The notes under the pieces: generated by a model
What the model was told of the DNA's origin: nothing
Databases searched by the model: none
Seen by the model: the letters and a program-made list of their open reading frames with translations, nothing else
Shown here: one piece after another, positions 43,450 to 51,220 of the stretch
Position numbering within the stretch: the stretch's first letter is position 1
Layout of the letters: each line of letters begins with the position of its first letter
Program-made: the position numbers and the translations under genes
Source: Lewinella sp. JB7
Lineage (GTDB): Bacteria > Bacteroidota > Bacteroidia > Chitinophagales > Saprospiraceae
Direction: 5' to 3'
DNA: 64,000 bases
Assembly: GCF_024297185.1 (NCBI RefSeq)
Contig: NZ_JANCTD010000001.1
Location: 631,396-695,395, forward strand

Positions 43450-44142
43450 ATGAATGCTACACCGGCGAAGATACTTCTGGTCGACGACGAACCCGACATT
43501 CTCGAAATTCTCGAGTTCAATTTGCGCAAGGAGGGCTTCGAGGTCGCTACCGCCGGGAACGGGGAGGAGGGCTTGCAGTTGGCGCGCACCTTTCGACCGG
43601 ACTTGATCGTGCTGGACATTATGATGCCCATCATGGACGGCGTGGAAGTATGCCGGCAACTGCGGGCCGAGCCGGAGTTCAACAATACGGTCATCACTTT
43701 CCTGACGGCGCGGGAGGAGGATTACAGCCAGATTGCCGCCCTCGACACCGGCGGGGACGACTACATCACCAAGCCCATCCGTCCCCGGGTACTGATCAGT
43801 CGCGTAAAGGCACTGTTGCGCAGGAACGTGCGCCAGGACGACGAGGACGAAGCCGTCAGTTCCATCAGCATCGGCGATCTGGAGATCGATCTCGAGCAGA
43901 TCGTCGTACGCCGCGGCGAGGAACGCATCGAGCTAGCGAAGAAGGAGTTCGATCTGCTCACCCTGTTGGCCTCGAAACCCGGTAAGGTCTTCAGTCGGGA
44001 GGAGATTTTCAATAAAGTCTGGGGCACCGACGTCATCGTAGGTAACCGGACCATCGATGTACACATCCGCAAGTTGCGGGAAAAACTCGGCGACCACTAC
44101 ATCAAGACCATTAAGGGCATCGGATACAAGTTCGAGTTTTAA
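43450..44142 (+). CDS. OmpR/PhoB-family response regulator
   Basis: 230 residues. Receiver domain with ILLVDDEPD, phospho-Asp56 in LIVLDIMMP, the conserved Thr in ITFLTAREE and Lys in DYITKPI. A winged-helix DNA-binding domain follows (about 130-230; ELAKKEFDLLTLLASKPGKVFSREEI and VDVHIRKLREKLG-like IDVHIRKLREKLGDHYIKTIKGIGYKF). It is followed after 2 bases by its kinase, the PhoB/PhoR layout common in Bacteroidota. No phosphate genes are near, so the signal is not known. Confidence 0.95.
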   Translation: MNATPAKILLVDDEPDILEILEFNLRKEGFEVATAGNGEEGLQLARTFRPDLIVLDIMMPIMDGVEVCRQLRAEPEFNNTVITFLTAREEDYSQIAALDTGGDDYITKPIRPRVLISRVKALLRRNVRQDDEDEAVSSISIGDLEIDLEQIVVRRGEERIELAKKEFDLLTLLASKPGKVFSREEIFNKVWGTDVIVGNRTIDVHIRKLREKLGDHYIKTIKGIGYKFEF

Positions 44143-44144
44143 GC

Positions 44145-45194
44145 ATGCTCAAGAACAGCACCCCCCGCGAGATCTCGATTCGGACCAGCCTCTTCATCGC
44201 TCTGGCTGCCGAAGGTATGCTGCTGGTGATCATGGCCCTGCCCGGCGTTCCGTTTAGTTGGTGGATCGTGCTGCTGATGGCCCCCTCCACCTTCCTGATC
44301 AGTTACTACATTGTACTGTCCACCCTCGATCACTACATCTACCGCAAGATCAAACTGATTTACAAGACCATTCACAGTCAGAAGGTAAGTTCGGACGTCA
44401 AGCGAGAGGGTATCGATGCCGACCAACCCATCATCGATGAGGTCGAGCAGGAGGTAGCCGAATGGGCCGAAAGCCAGCAGGAGCAGTTAAATCAGTACGA
44501 ACGCTTTGCCGAGTATCGCCGCCGCTACGTCGGGGATATCAGTCACGAGCTGAAGACGCCCATCTTCAACATCCAGGGGTACTTGCATACGCTGATGGAT
44601 CACGGTTACGGGGATGAGAAGATTACCAAGTCATTCATCAAGAAGGCTGCTAAGAACGTTGAGCGCCTGCAAACCATCGTGGAGGACCTCAGCGCCATCA
44701 GCCGACTGGAAAGTGGGGACCTTATGTTCGACCCCGAACCATTCAACATCAAGGAACTCGCGCAGGAGGTGATCGAGGAGGTGGATCTGAAGGCCCGTCA
44801 GGCGAGCATCGCACTGGGGTTCAAACCTGGTGCGGATACCGGGTTCATGGTCTCCGCCGACCGGGAGAGCATCCGGCAGGTTTTGATTAATCTGGTCACC
44901 AATTCCATTAAGTACGGCAATTCCGGCGGGGCCACCCGCTTCGGTTTCTACGATATGGAGTCTTACATTCTCTGCGAAGTCGCGGACAATGGGATCGGTA
45001 TTCCGGAAAAACACCTGCCCCACGTCTTCGATCGCTTCTACCGGGTGGACAAAAGTCGCAGCCGCATGAAGGGGGGAAGTGGGCTGGGCCTATCCATCGT
45101 GAAGCATATCATGGAGGCGCATCAACAAACGATCAATGTGCGCAGTACGCCGGGTTTAGGCTCGACGTTCGGGATCACGCTGGCAAAGGCGTGA
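44145..45194 (+). CDS. PhoR-like sensor histidine kinase
   Basis: 349 residues. Two membrane spans near the N-terminus (SLFIALAAEGMLLVIMALPG and WWIVLLMAPSTFLISYYIVL) with a very short loop between them, so there is no real periplasmic sensor. A HAMP-like helical linker follows, then HisKA with phospho-His134 (GDISHELKTP) and HATPase (NLVTNSIKYGN, DNGIGIPE, GGSGLGLSIVKHIM). It should sense a membrane or cytoplasmic cue and act on the regulator 2 bases upstream. The 18-bp tandem array starts 23 bases after the stop. Confidence 0.95.
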   Translation: MLKNSTPREISIRTSLFIALAAEGMLLVIMALPGVPFSWWIVLLMAPSTFLISYYIVLSTLDHYIYRKIKLIYKTIHSQKVSSDVKREGIDADQPIIDEVEQEVAEWAESQQEQLNQYERFAEYRRRYVGDISHELKTPIFNIQGYLHTLMDHGYGDEKITKSFIKKAAKNVERLQTIVEDLSAISRLESGDLMFDPEPFNIKELAQEVIEEVDLKARQASIALGFKPGADTGFMVSADRESIRQVLINLVTNSIKYGNSGGATRFGFYDMESYILCEVADNGIGIPEKHLPHVFDRFYRVDKSRSRMKGGSGLGLSIVKHIMEAHQQTINVRSTPGLGSTFGITLAKA

Positions 45195-45216
45195 TCTTCT
45201 AGCGGATCGACCTTAA

Positions 45217-45406
45217 CCGTCCAACGGTCCGCCCCCGTCCAACGGTCTGACACCGTCCAACGGTCCGACACCGTCCAACGGTCTGACACCGTCCAACGGT
45301 CTGACACCGTCCAACGGTCTGACACCGTCCGACACCGTCCAACGGTCCGACACCGTCCAACGGTCTGACACCGTCCAACGGTCTGACACCGTCCAACGGC
45401 TGGGCG
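45217..45406. repeat. 18-bp tandem array, 11 units
   Basis: The unit is CCGTCCAACGGTCTGACA, with C/T variation at one place. Ten full units start at 45217, 45235, 45253, 45271, 45289, 45307, 45335, 45353, 45371 and 45389. A unit at 45325 is cut to 10 bases by loss of an internal 8. ACCGT and ACGGT with loop CCA form a small hairpin in nearly every unit. There are no unique spacers. The array lies between the kinase stop and the BlaI promoter. The minus-strand frame reads a 6-residue repeat, which I regard as accidental. Confidence 0.95.
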
Positions 45407-45425
45407 GATTTTAACATCCCCTAAT

Positions 45426-45456
45426 TTGCAACTACGAACCCCTTCGTATATATTTG
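45426..45456 (+). promoter_or_regulatory. Promoter of the BlaI/M56 operon
   Basis: TTG at 45426-45428 and TATATTTG at 45449-45456 are 20 bases apart, a full match to the Bacteroidota consensus. The -7 element sits exactly between the two operator palindromes. Confidence 0.8.
45433..45448. promoter_or_regulatory. BlaI operator 1
   Basis: TACGAACCCCTTCGTA has perfect 6-base arms TACGAA/TTCGTA around CCCC. It lies between the -33 and -7 elements, where a bound repressor would block the polymerase. Confidence 0.7.
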
Positions 45457-45472
45457 TACGAAACCATTCGTA
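45457..45472. promoter_or_regulatory. BlaI operator 2
   Basis: TACGAAACCATTCGTA has the same arms as operator 1; the centres are 24 bases apart. It covers the region from the -7 element to 2 bases before the ATG. Confidence 0.7.
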
Positions 45473-45474
45473 AG

Positions 45475-45861
45475 ATGCAACCCCCTACCGAAGGCGAATT
45501 AGCTATCCTCGGCGTGCTTTGGCGGCGCGGCGCGGCTACGGTCCGCGAAGTCAACGACCGCCTGAATGAAGACAGCGACAAATCGATCGGTTACACGACC
45601 ACCCTGAAACTGATGCAGCTTATGGCCGATAAAGGATTGGTCAGTCGCGATACCTCAGCACGCAGCCACGTCTATACAGCCACCGCGGAACGGGAACGCA
45701 CCCAGCAGGGCCTGCTGCGTCGGTTTGTGGAATCGACCTTCGGCGGCTCGCGTACGCAGTTGGTGCTCCGCGCACTGGGGGAGGGTAGTGCATCCCCCGC
45801 CGAGCTGGCCCAGATCAAACAACTTATCGAGCAACTCGAAAAAGAGGAGAGCCATGACTGA
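45475..45861 (+). CDS. BlaI/MecI-family repressor
   Basis: 128 residues from the ATG at 45475. Winged-helix N-terminal domain (PTEGELAILGVLWRRGAATVREVNDRL, then GYTTTLKLMQLMADKGLVSRD) and a helical dimerisation C-terminal part, all typical of BlaI/MecI. Such repressors bind as dimers to TACA/TGTA-like palindromes and are cut by their M56 partner. Two matching palindromes overlap its own promoter. An upstream GTG at 45454 lies inside the promoter and is rejected as start. The stop overlaps the start of the protease gene by 8 bases. Confidence 0.93.
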   Translation: MQPPTEGELAILGVLWRRGAATVREVNDRLNEDSDKSIGYTTTLKLMQLMADKGLVSRDTSARSHVYTATAERERTQQGLLRRFVESTFGGSRTQLVLRALGEGSASPAELAQIKQLIEQLEKEESHD

Positions 45862-47776
45862 GCAATTCTTCGATTCAGGCCTGCTGTCGGCCGCCGGCAT
45901 GACCGTCCTGCATTCGTTCTGGCAGGCTTCCCTGCTGGCGCTGGTCCTCTGGCTGTATTCGCGACAATCGTACTCCAGTGCGCATCCCCGCTACGCCATC
46001 GGATGTTCGTTGCTGGTAGCCCAGGTGGTGCTGGCCATCATCACCTTCTTCACCTATTACGACCCGGTGGGGACCGCGGCATACGGCACCTTCGTCGTTG
46101 CTGCCGATTCAATCGTAACCGCGGGCTCCTCCCCCCCGGATGCCGAAACGGCGGCCTGGCACACTCCCGATTTCTGGCTCAATGCACTGGTTGCCTGCTG
46201 GGCCATCAGTACGGCGGCGGGCGGAGCCCGCCTGGCGTGGTCGTACCGACAAGTTCGCCGCATGGCCCTCGCGGCCGTACCGGTAGAACCGGACGGCAGT
46301 TACGCCCCGTTCTATGAACACGCCCGCCATCTAGCCCACCGAATCGGCTACTTCGGACCGCTGCGGATAGGGCTCTCCGAACACATCAACGGACCGATGC
46401 TCGTCGGACACCTGAAGCCCCTCCTGCTATTCCCCGTAGCTCTTGTCAACGAACTCACGACGGACGAGGCCGAAACCGTCCTGCTGCACGAACTGGCTCA
46501 CCTGCGCCGCTACGATCACCTGCTTCACCCCGTACAGTGCCTGGTGGAAGTGCTCTTCTATTATCATCCGGCCATTCACTGGATCAGCGAACGGGTCCGG
46601 GAAGAACGCGAACACTGCTGTGACGATCTGGTGCTTCGCTACGGTCCGGGGCGCCTGCCCTACGCCCGGGCACTCCTTTACTTCAGTCAGCGAGCTCCGG
46701 CGACGGCCGCCCTGTCCCTTACCGACGGGGGCGGCCTGCTCGGGCGGGTTCGCCGCTTCATCGATCACCAGGAAATCAAGTACACCATGAACAGCAAATT
46801 ATTATTCCTGCCCCTACTGGCCGCGTTAACTCTGGTCACCACCGCCGCCTACGTACCCGCGGAAATCACGGAGGACACCTGTACAAGCCTGTACGCGCCA
46901 CCGCTGACTCCCGAGGCTGTAGTAGTAGCTCCGGATACCCTACCCCGGGGAACACACCAGGTCACCAAGATCTCCGACGGGAAGACGACCCGTCTACGGG
47001 TAGAGGACGGTAAGATCACCGAACTCCAACTCAAGGGCCAGGTGATTCCGCCCGAAGAGTTCGATCGCCACGAGACGACGGCCGAGCGACTGCTGGGCGT
47101 TGATGCCGGCCCCGACCGCGTTTGGGACCGGGATTCCCGCGAGCTCATCGTCCGCCGCTTCGGGCCGGCGGAACGGGAAATAATGGATCGGGCACTTGCG
47201 GAAGCCAGAAAAATCGATCCCGAACACTTTAAATTTCAGTTCGAAGGGCTCGCCGAACAAATGGATTCCCTCCGGGGACAACTCGCTCACGTCTACCGCT
47301 TCGGCGATGGTGACGGGGATGCGATGATCAGGCTCCATGAATTCGATTTCGATTCGTTGGTCCCCAAACATCTTCTCCGCATCGAGCCCTTCCGGCAACA
47401 GCTGCGGGAGCTCGACGTGCAGGAACTCGACCTGCAGGATATTGAAGAACGGGAACGCGAACTTCGCGACGCACTCCGCGAGCTGGAACAACGTAAAAAG
47501 GCATTATCCGGTGAAGGGAAGAACGATTCCTGGGGGGGTGCCCTGCGCGAAGCAACGGATCCGGTCTGGAACCACGGGACGGAGCGCGCCATTGCGGAAA
47601 AGAAGGCCGCCGCCCGGCAAATGCGGGAACACTACCTTGCGGAGGGTCGCCGGCAGCGGGAGCGCGCTCGTTCGGAATCGGATTGCTCCCGCGCGACGGC
47701 CGCCGCCTACCCTACCTTCCCCCGCCGCGTCGCACCGGTACGTACGACCCTTACGGTCGTCGCCCACCCGGGTTAG
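45854..47776 (+). CDS. BlaR1/MecR1-like M56 membrane metallopeptidase
   Basis: 640 residues from the ATG at 45854. Membrane spans: about 15-35, 50-70, 100-125, and one after the catalytic domain (LLFLPLLAALTLVTTAAYVPA, about 315-335). The zinc site is His212-Glu-Leu-Ala-His216 (LLHELAHLRRYDH) with EREHCCDDLVLRYG further on. The family cuts its BlaI partner when triggered. There is no penicillin-binding sensor domain; instead about 300 residues follow the last span, with ISDGKTTRLRVEDGKI, then a long charged helical stretch (about 430-600). The inducing signal is therefore unlikely to be a beta-lactam. Confidence 0.93.
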   Translation: MTEQFFDSGLLSAAGMTVLHSFWQASLLALVLWLYSRQSYSSAHPRYAIGCSLLVAQVVLAIITFFTYYDPVGTAAYGTFVVAADSIVTAGSSPPDAETAAWHTPDFWLNALVACWAISTAAGGARLAWSYRQVRRMALAAVPVEPDGSYAPFYEHARHLAHRIGYFGPLRIGLSEHINGPMLVGHLKPLLLFPVALVNELTTDEAETVLLHELAHLRRYDHLLHPVQCLVEVLFYYHPAIHWISERVREEREHCCDDLVLRYGPGRLPYARALLYFSQRAPATAALSLTDGGGLLGRVRRFIDHQEIKYTMNSKLLFLPLLAALTLVTTAAYVPAEITEDTCTSLYAPPLTPEAVVVAPDTLPRGTHQVTKISDGKTTRLRVEDGKITELQLKGQVIPPEEFDRHETTAERLLGVDAGPDRVWDRDSRELIVRRFGPAEREIMDRALAEARKIDPEHFKFQFEGLAEQMDSLRGQLAHVYRFGDGDGDAMIRLHEFDFDSLVPKHLLRIEPFRQQLRELDVQELDLQDIEERERELRDALRELEQRKKALSGEGKNDSWGGALREATDPVWNHGTERAIAEKKAAARQMREHYLAEGRRQRERARSESDCSRATAAAYPTFPRRVAPVRTTLTVVAHPG

Positions 47777-48558
47777 CGACCACCCGCCAGCGGCACTAAG
47801 CCAACCGGATCGGTACTACTCACGTACGCCAGGAAGCGATCGAGAGCCTTTCGTTTTCTCTCGTCGAGCGCGTAGTCGATGTGGTGGGTGAAGTAAGTCG
47901 TCAGATCGAATTCCGGGGTAGGGGACGGCAACAATAACTGCAACTGCGGAAGATGCTCGAGCCCCTCCCGCAGGGCACCGTTGAACTCCGTAATGAAGGA
48001 AGCCGGCAGGCGACGGGTCGTGACCCAGGCCGCGAAGACGAAGGGCAGTCCGGTGTGATCTTTCCAGGCGGCACCGAGATCGTACACGTACGGAAAGCGA
48101 CGGTCGAGCCCGATCGTCCGGTCGCCGATGACCAGGCCGCCAATGGTGCCATTGATGTGATCGATGTAGCCGTCCCGGGCGTCCATGAACTCCACCTCGT
48201 GCTGCCAGTACTCCTCCAGAAGTAAGCGCGTGAGCATTACGGAGGTACGACTATGGTGATCCAGATAGATATGGGTCATCTGTTCGAGGGGAACCTCGCC
48301 GTACAGACATACGGTAGCTACGGCCCCGTCCGCCCCGATGCAGTAATCGCTGATGATCTGGTAGCGGGGAAGTTCCGGCAGCACCGCCACCGGTACGAGG
48401 GCGATGTCCGCTTCTCCGTCTACAAGACGACGGGCGCACTCACTGGGGATGGCGAGGTCCATCCGCAACCGGTCGCTGATCGGATTACGCAGCAGCCCGT
48501 ACAGCAGCGGCTTGGTGTTGAGGTAGCTGACGGCGACGAGTCGGTAAGGGTCTACCAT
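47773..48558 (-). CDS. mqnA: Chorismate dehydratase of the futalosine pathway
   Basis: 261 residues. The family start VAVSYLNTKPLLYGL is clear, followed by PSECARRLVDGEADIALVPVAVL and a DHHSRTSVMLTRLLL block, the periplasmic-binding-protein-like fold of MqnA. The enzyme makes 3-[(1-carboxyvinyl)oxy]benzoate from chorismate in menaquinone synthesis by the futalosine route. It is last in a minus-strand set with mqnE and a histidine phosphatase; its start overlaps the phosphatase end by 7 bases. The stop overlaps the M56 gene by 4 bases. Confidence 0.9.
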   Translation of the reverse strand: MVDPYRLVAVSYLNTKPLLYGLLRNPISDRLRMDLAIPSECARRLVDGEADIALVPVAVLPELPRYQIISDYCIGADGAVATVCLYGEVPLEQMTHIYLDHHSRTSVMLTRLLLEEYWQHEVEFMDARDGYIDHINGTIGGLVIGDRTIGLDRRFPYVYDLGAAWKDHTGLPFVFAAWVTTRRLPASFITEFNGALREGLEHLPQLQLLLPSPTPEFDLTTYFTHHIDYALDERKRKALDRFLAYVSSTDPVGLVPLAGGR

Positions 48559-49193
48559 TGGTCCGTCTTGAGCGGCTCGGGAATGTGGCCGCGATCGTTG
48601 AGAAGTTCAAATTCGAAGCGTTGATCCGGTTCCTGCCGGGCGAGCCACAGGCCCAGGTTGCTGTGCCGCAACTCGTTCATCCGGGGCAGGGGGCGGCTCA
48701 TCATGAGGGTGACGAGTCCGCACATGGCACGACCGTGGCTACAGATCAGAATGCGTTCTTCTTTCCGGGTGCGCAGGTGATCGATGAAGCGTTCCAGGCG
48801 TTCACCCAGTTCGCGGGCGCTTTCCCCCCCGCCGATGCGGCCGTCGAGCTGGCCCGCTCCCCAGCCGTTCTTGATGCGTTGGTATTCTTCGATGCTGTCG
48901 GGGGTGCCGAGTTTACCTTCGTGACTGCCCCAGCACATCTCGTTGATGTCGGGATGCTTTTCCCACGGAATTCCGTCGTTGATGAAGCCCTCTACGGTTT
49001 CCCAGGTACGCTTCAGGCTGCTGGTGAGGACGGCGTCGAAGGGGACCTCGCGGTAGCGCTCGTAGAAATGCCGGGCCTGGTGGCGCCCGGTTTCGTTCAG
49101 GCTGGAATCTACTCCGCTGCCCTGCACGATCCCGCGCAGGTTGAAGTCGGTTTGTCCGTGCCGGACGATGTAGATCATTTTACAGTTTGCCAT
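48552..49193 (-). CDS. Histidine-phosphatase family protein
   Basis: 213 residues. RHGQTDFNLRGIVQG has the nucleophile His (about 11) in the phosphoglycerate-mutase-like form, TSSLKRTWET the conserved Arg, and ICSHGRAMCGL the second His. The acidic EMCWGSHEGK matches the EfWGxxEG position. It belongs to the broad phosphatase group (CobC/PhoE-like), not to cofactor-dependent mutase. Its place between mqnE and mqnA, overlapping mqnA by 7 bases, suggests it may act in or beside menaquinone synthesis, but that is inference. Confidence 0.85.
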   Translation of the reverse strand: MANCKMIYIVRHGQTDFNLRGIVQGSGVDSSLNETGRHQARHFYERYREVPFDAVLTSSLKRTWETVEGFINDGIPWEKHPDINEMCWGSHEGKLGTPDSIEEYQRIKNGWGAGQLDGRIGGGESARELGERLERFIDHLRTRKEERILICSHGRAMCGLVTLMMSRPLPRMNELRHSNLGLWLARQEPDQRFEFELLNDRGHIPEPLKTDQW

Positions 49194-49240
49194 AGGGTGG
49201 GGCGGTTTTGGGGGGAGCTTAGCTGCTGGAACGATGAATG

Positions 49241-50428
49241 CTACACCACCGGCAGGGCGGTGTAGCCCCGGTATTCCCGCTCGCTGGCAAACTCCACGTC
49301 GGTGTAATCCTGCACGACGCCGTACAGGGTATCGCGTTCGACGGGTTGGCGGCCTACGGCACGGATCATCTTCACCAGGTCTTCGGTACTCATGGCGGGG
49401 TGCTGCTCGCCACCGGCCATGGAGTAGATCCGAGTCGTATCGTCGATGGTGCCGTCGAGGTCGTCTACTCCGAAGGCCAGACTCAGCTGCGCGGTGGTCC
49501 GACCGATCATGGGCCAGTAGGCCTTTACGTGGTCGAAATTATCCAGGTAGATGCGGCCGATCGCGTAGTTGCGCAGATCCTCCACCACCGTCGATTCCGG
49601 CAAGTGGCTGAGCTCGTTGTTCTCGTTGCGAAACTTCAGGGGGATGTAGGTCTGAAAGCCCCCCGTTTTGTCCTGTAGGGCCCGCAGCTTTTCGAGGTGG
49701 TCGATGCGGTGACCGTAATTCTCAATGTGGCCGTACAGCATGGTGGCATTGGAGCGTCCCCCCAGTTCGTGCCAGATTTCGTGGATACGTAGCCACTGTT
49801 CACCTGAACACTTGCCGCCGGCGATCTGATCGCGGATCTCGTCGGCAAAGATCTCCGCGCCGCCGCCGGGCATACTGTCGAGGCCGGCCTCCCGCATCAG
49901 CCGCATCCCCTCTTCGTAGCTGATCTTGGCCTTCTTGAAAATGTAGTGGTACTCTACCGGGGTGAGGGCCTTGATGTGCAAGCCGGGGCGGTGCGCCTTG
50001 ATCCGGCGGAAGAGCTCGGTGTAGAAGGGGACATCATACTGCGGCAGCACGCCCCCCACGATGTGCACCTCCGTGACAGGCTGATCGTCGTACTTTTTGA
50101 TGATGTCGAGCATCTCGTCCATCGTATACTCCCAACCGTCTTCCCGCTTCTTCATACGGCGGCTGTAACTGCAGAAGGTGCAGGTGTAAAGACAAACGTT
50201 GGTGGGCTCTACGTGGAAATTCCGGTTAAAGTAGGTGCGGTGGCCGTGTTTGCGTTCGCGGACGTGATTCGCCAGGGCTCCCAGGTAGCCGAGGGGGGCC
50301 TCTTCGTAGAGCATCAGGCCTTCCGCGGGGCTCAGTCGGGTGCCGTCGGCCACTTTTTGGGCGGCGGAGCGCAGGTGCCGGGGCAATTGGGTATCGCGAA
50401 GTATGCTGGTGAGGCCGGTGGAAGGCAT
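49241..50428 (-). CDS. mqnE: Aminofutalosine synthase (radical SAM)
   Basis: 395 residues. The radical-SAM motif is NVCLYTCTFCSYSR (CxxxCxxC, with CTFC). VEPTNVC, IVGGVLPQYDVPFY, DSMPGGGAEIF and NATMLYGHIE are family blocks; the last favours MqnE over MqnC. MqnE joins the carboxyvinyloxybenzoate made by MqnA to the adenosyl group of SAM, giving aminofutalosine. It is the first gene of the set that includes mqnA, 47 bases before the histidine phosphatase. Confidence 0.87.
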   Translation of the reverse strand: MPSTGLTSILRDTQLPRHLRSAAQKVADGTRLSPAEGLMLYEEAPLGYLGALANHVRERKHGHRTYFNRNFHVEPTNVCLYTCTFCSYSRRMKKREDGWEYTMDEMLDIIKKYDDQPVTEVHIVGGVLPQYDVPFYTELFRRIKAHRPGLHIKALTPVEYHYIFKKAKISYEEGMRLMREAGLDSMPGGGAEIFADEIRDQIAGGKCSGEQWLRIHEIWHELGGRSNATMLYGHIENYGHRIDHLEKLRALQDKTGGFQTYIPLKFRNENNELSHLPESTVVEDLRNYAIGRIYLDNFDHVKAYWPMIGRTTAQLSLAFGVDDLDGTIDDTTRIYSMAGGEQHPAMSTEDLVKMIRAVGRQPVERDTLYGVVQDYTDVEFASEREYRGYTALPVV

Positions 50429-50502
50429 AAGAGATGGGGTTGACGGTAAGGGTAGAACACCCCGGCCAACTTTCAGTTTTTTCTGAAAGTAAATAACTTA
50501 AT

Positions 50503-51129
50503 TTATTCTACGGTCAGCAGTTGTCGTCGGATTTCCCCGCCGCCGCGCCAGTAGTAACGATAGACCACCCGCACGGCTTGCCCCGGTCGGAGGGGAAGTC
50601 GGCGCAACTGCCGGGGGCGGGCGAGGAAGGTGAGGTATTCCCCCGAGTGCAGGCGTAACAACAACTCCCGGTCGGGGGTCATCCCGGCGTAGGTGCCCTC
50701 CGTCTGGTACAGTTCCCGACCCTCCCGGGCGGTGGTTTCCAGCGAGTCCGGAGGCGGATTTTTGGGAAGGGAGATCGCCACGTCGTCCTCGGCGAGTGCA
50801 ATGTCGTTGTAGTGCAGCTCGGGTTCGACCGTGCCGGGACCCAGACCCAGGAGGATCGGACAATCCGCCGTCAGACGATCGACGAGCAGGCCGCCGAGTT
50901 GCTGGCGATCACCCGCATCCGCCGCCGAGAGCTGCAGCTCCGCACGGATGCGAACGGCGTGTGCGGTAGCAACCACGGTGACGCAATTCGTAGCCTGCAC
51001 CCGGGGGTATACGATCTCGGGGGCCGTGGTCATACAGTCGCACACCTCGACCGCTAGGGTATCGAGCAGCCCCTGGCCCGTCGAGACAACGGGCAACAGC
51101 AGGATCGTCGCGAGGAGAAAACGTAACAT
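50503..51129 (-). CDS. Secreted hypothetical protein
   Basis: 208 residues from the ATG at 51129, giving a clean signal peptide (MLRFLLATILLLPVVSTGQG). The next part, VEVCDCMTTAPEIVYPRVQATNC, has three Cys in a pattern seen at the start of several Bacteroidota periplasmic proteins (CDCM). The C-terminal half contains a beta-rich SH3-like stretch (PGQAVRVVYRYYWRGGGEIRRQLLTVE). No function can be given. It is divergent from the sulfatase, with 91 bases between the starts. Confidence 0.7.
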   Translation of the reverse strand: MLRFLLATILLLPVVSTGQGLLDTLAVEVCDCMTTAPEIVYPRVQATNCVTVVATAHAVRIRAELQLSAADAGDRQQLGGLLVDRLTADCPILLGLGPGTVEPELHYNDIALAEDDVAISLPKNPPPDSLETTAREGRELYQTEGTYAGMTPDRELLLRLHSGEYLTFLARPRQLRRLPLRPGQAVRVVYRYYWRGGGEIRRQLLTVE

Positions 51130-51220
51130 CAGTTTATAGAACAACTCGCGGTCCCATTGTTGTGAGGTCGGCGGTGGAATACGTGACGACCGCAGTAGGG
51201 GATGCGCTATCTTATGCCGC

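Noticed and set aside
45217-45406. CRISPR array
   Set aside because: Units are contiguous and nearly identical, with no unique spacers and no cas genes nearby.
45122-45417. Minus-strand frames with a DRWTVS-type repeat
   Set aside because: Produced by an 18-bp tandem repeat being a multiple of three; no start or signal context.
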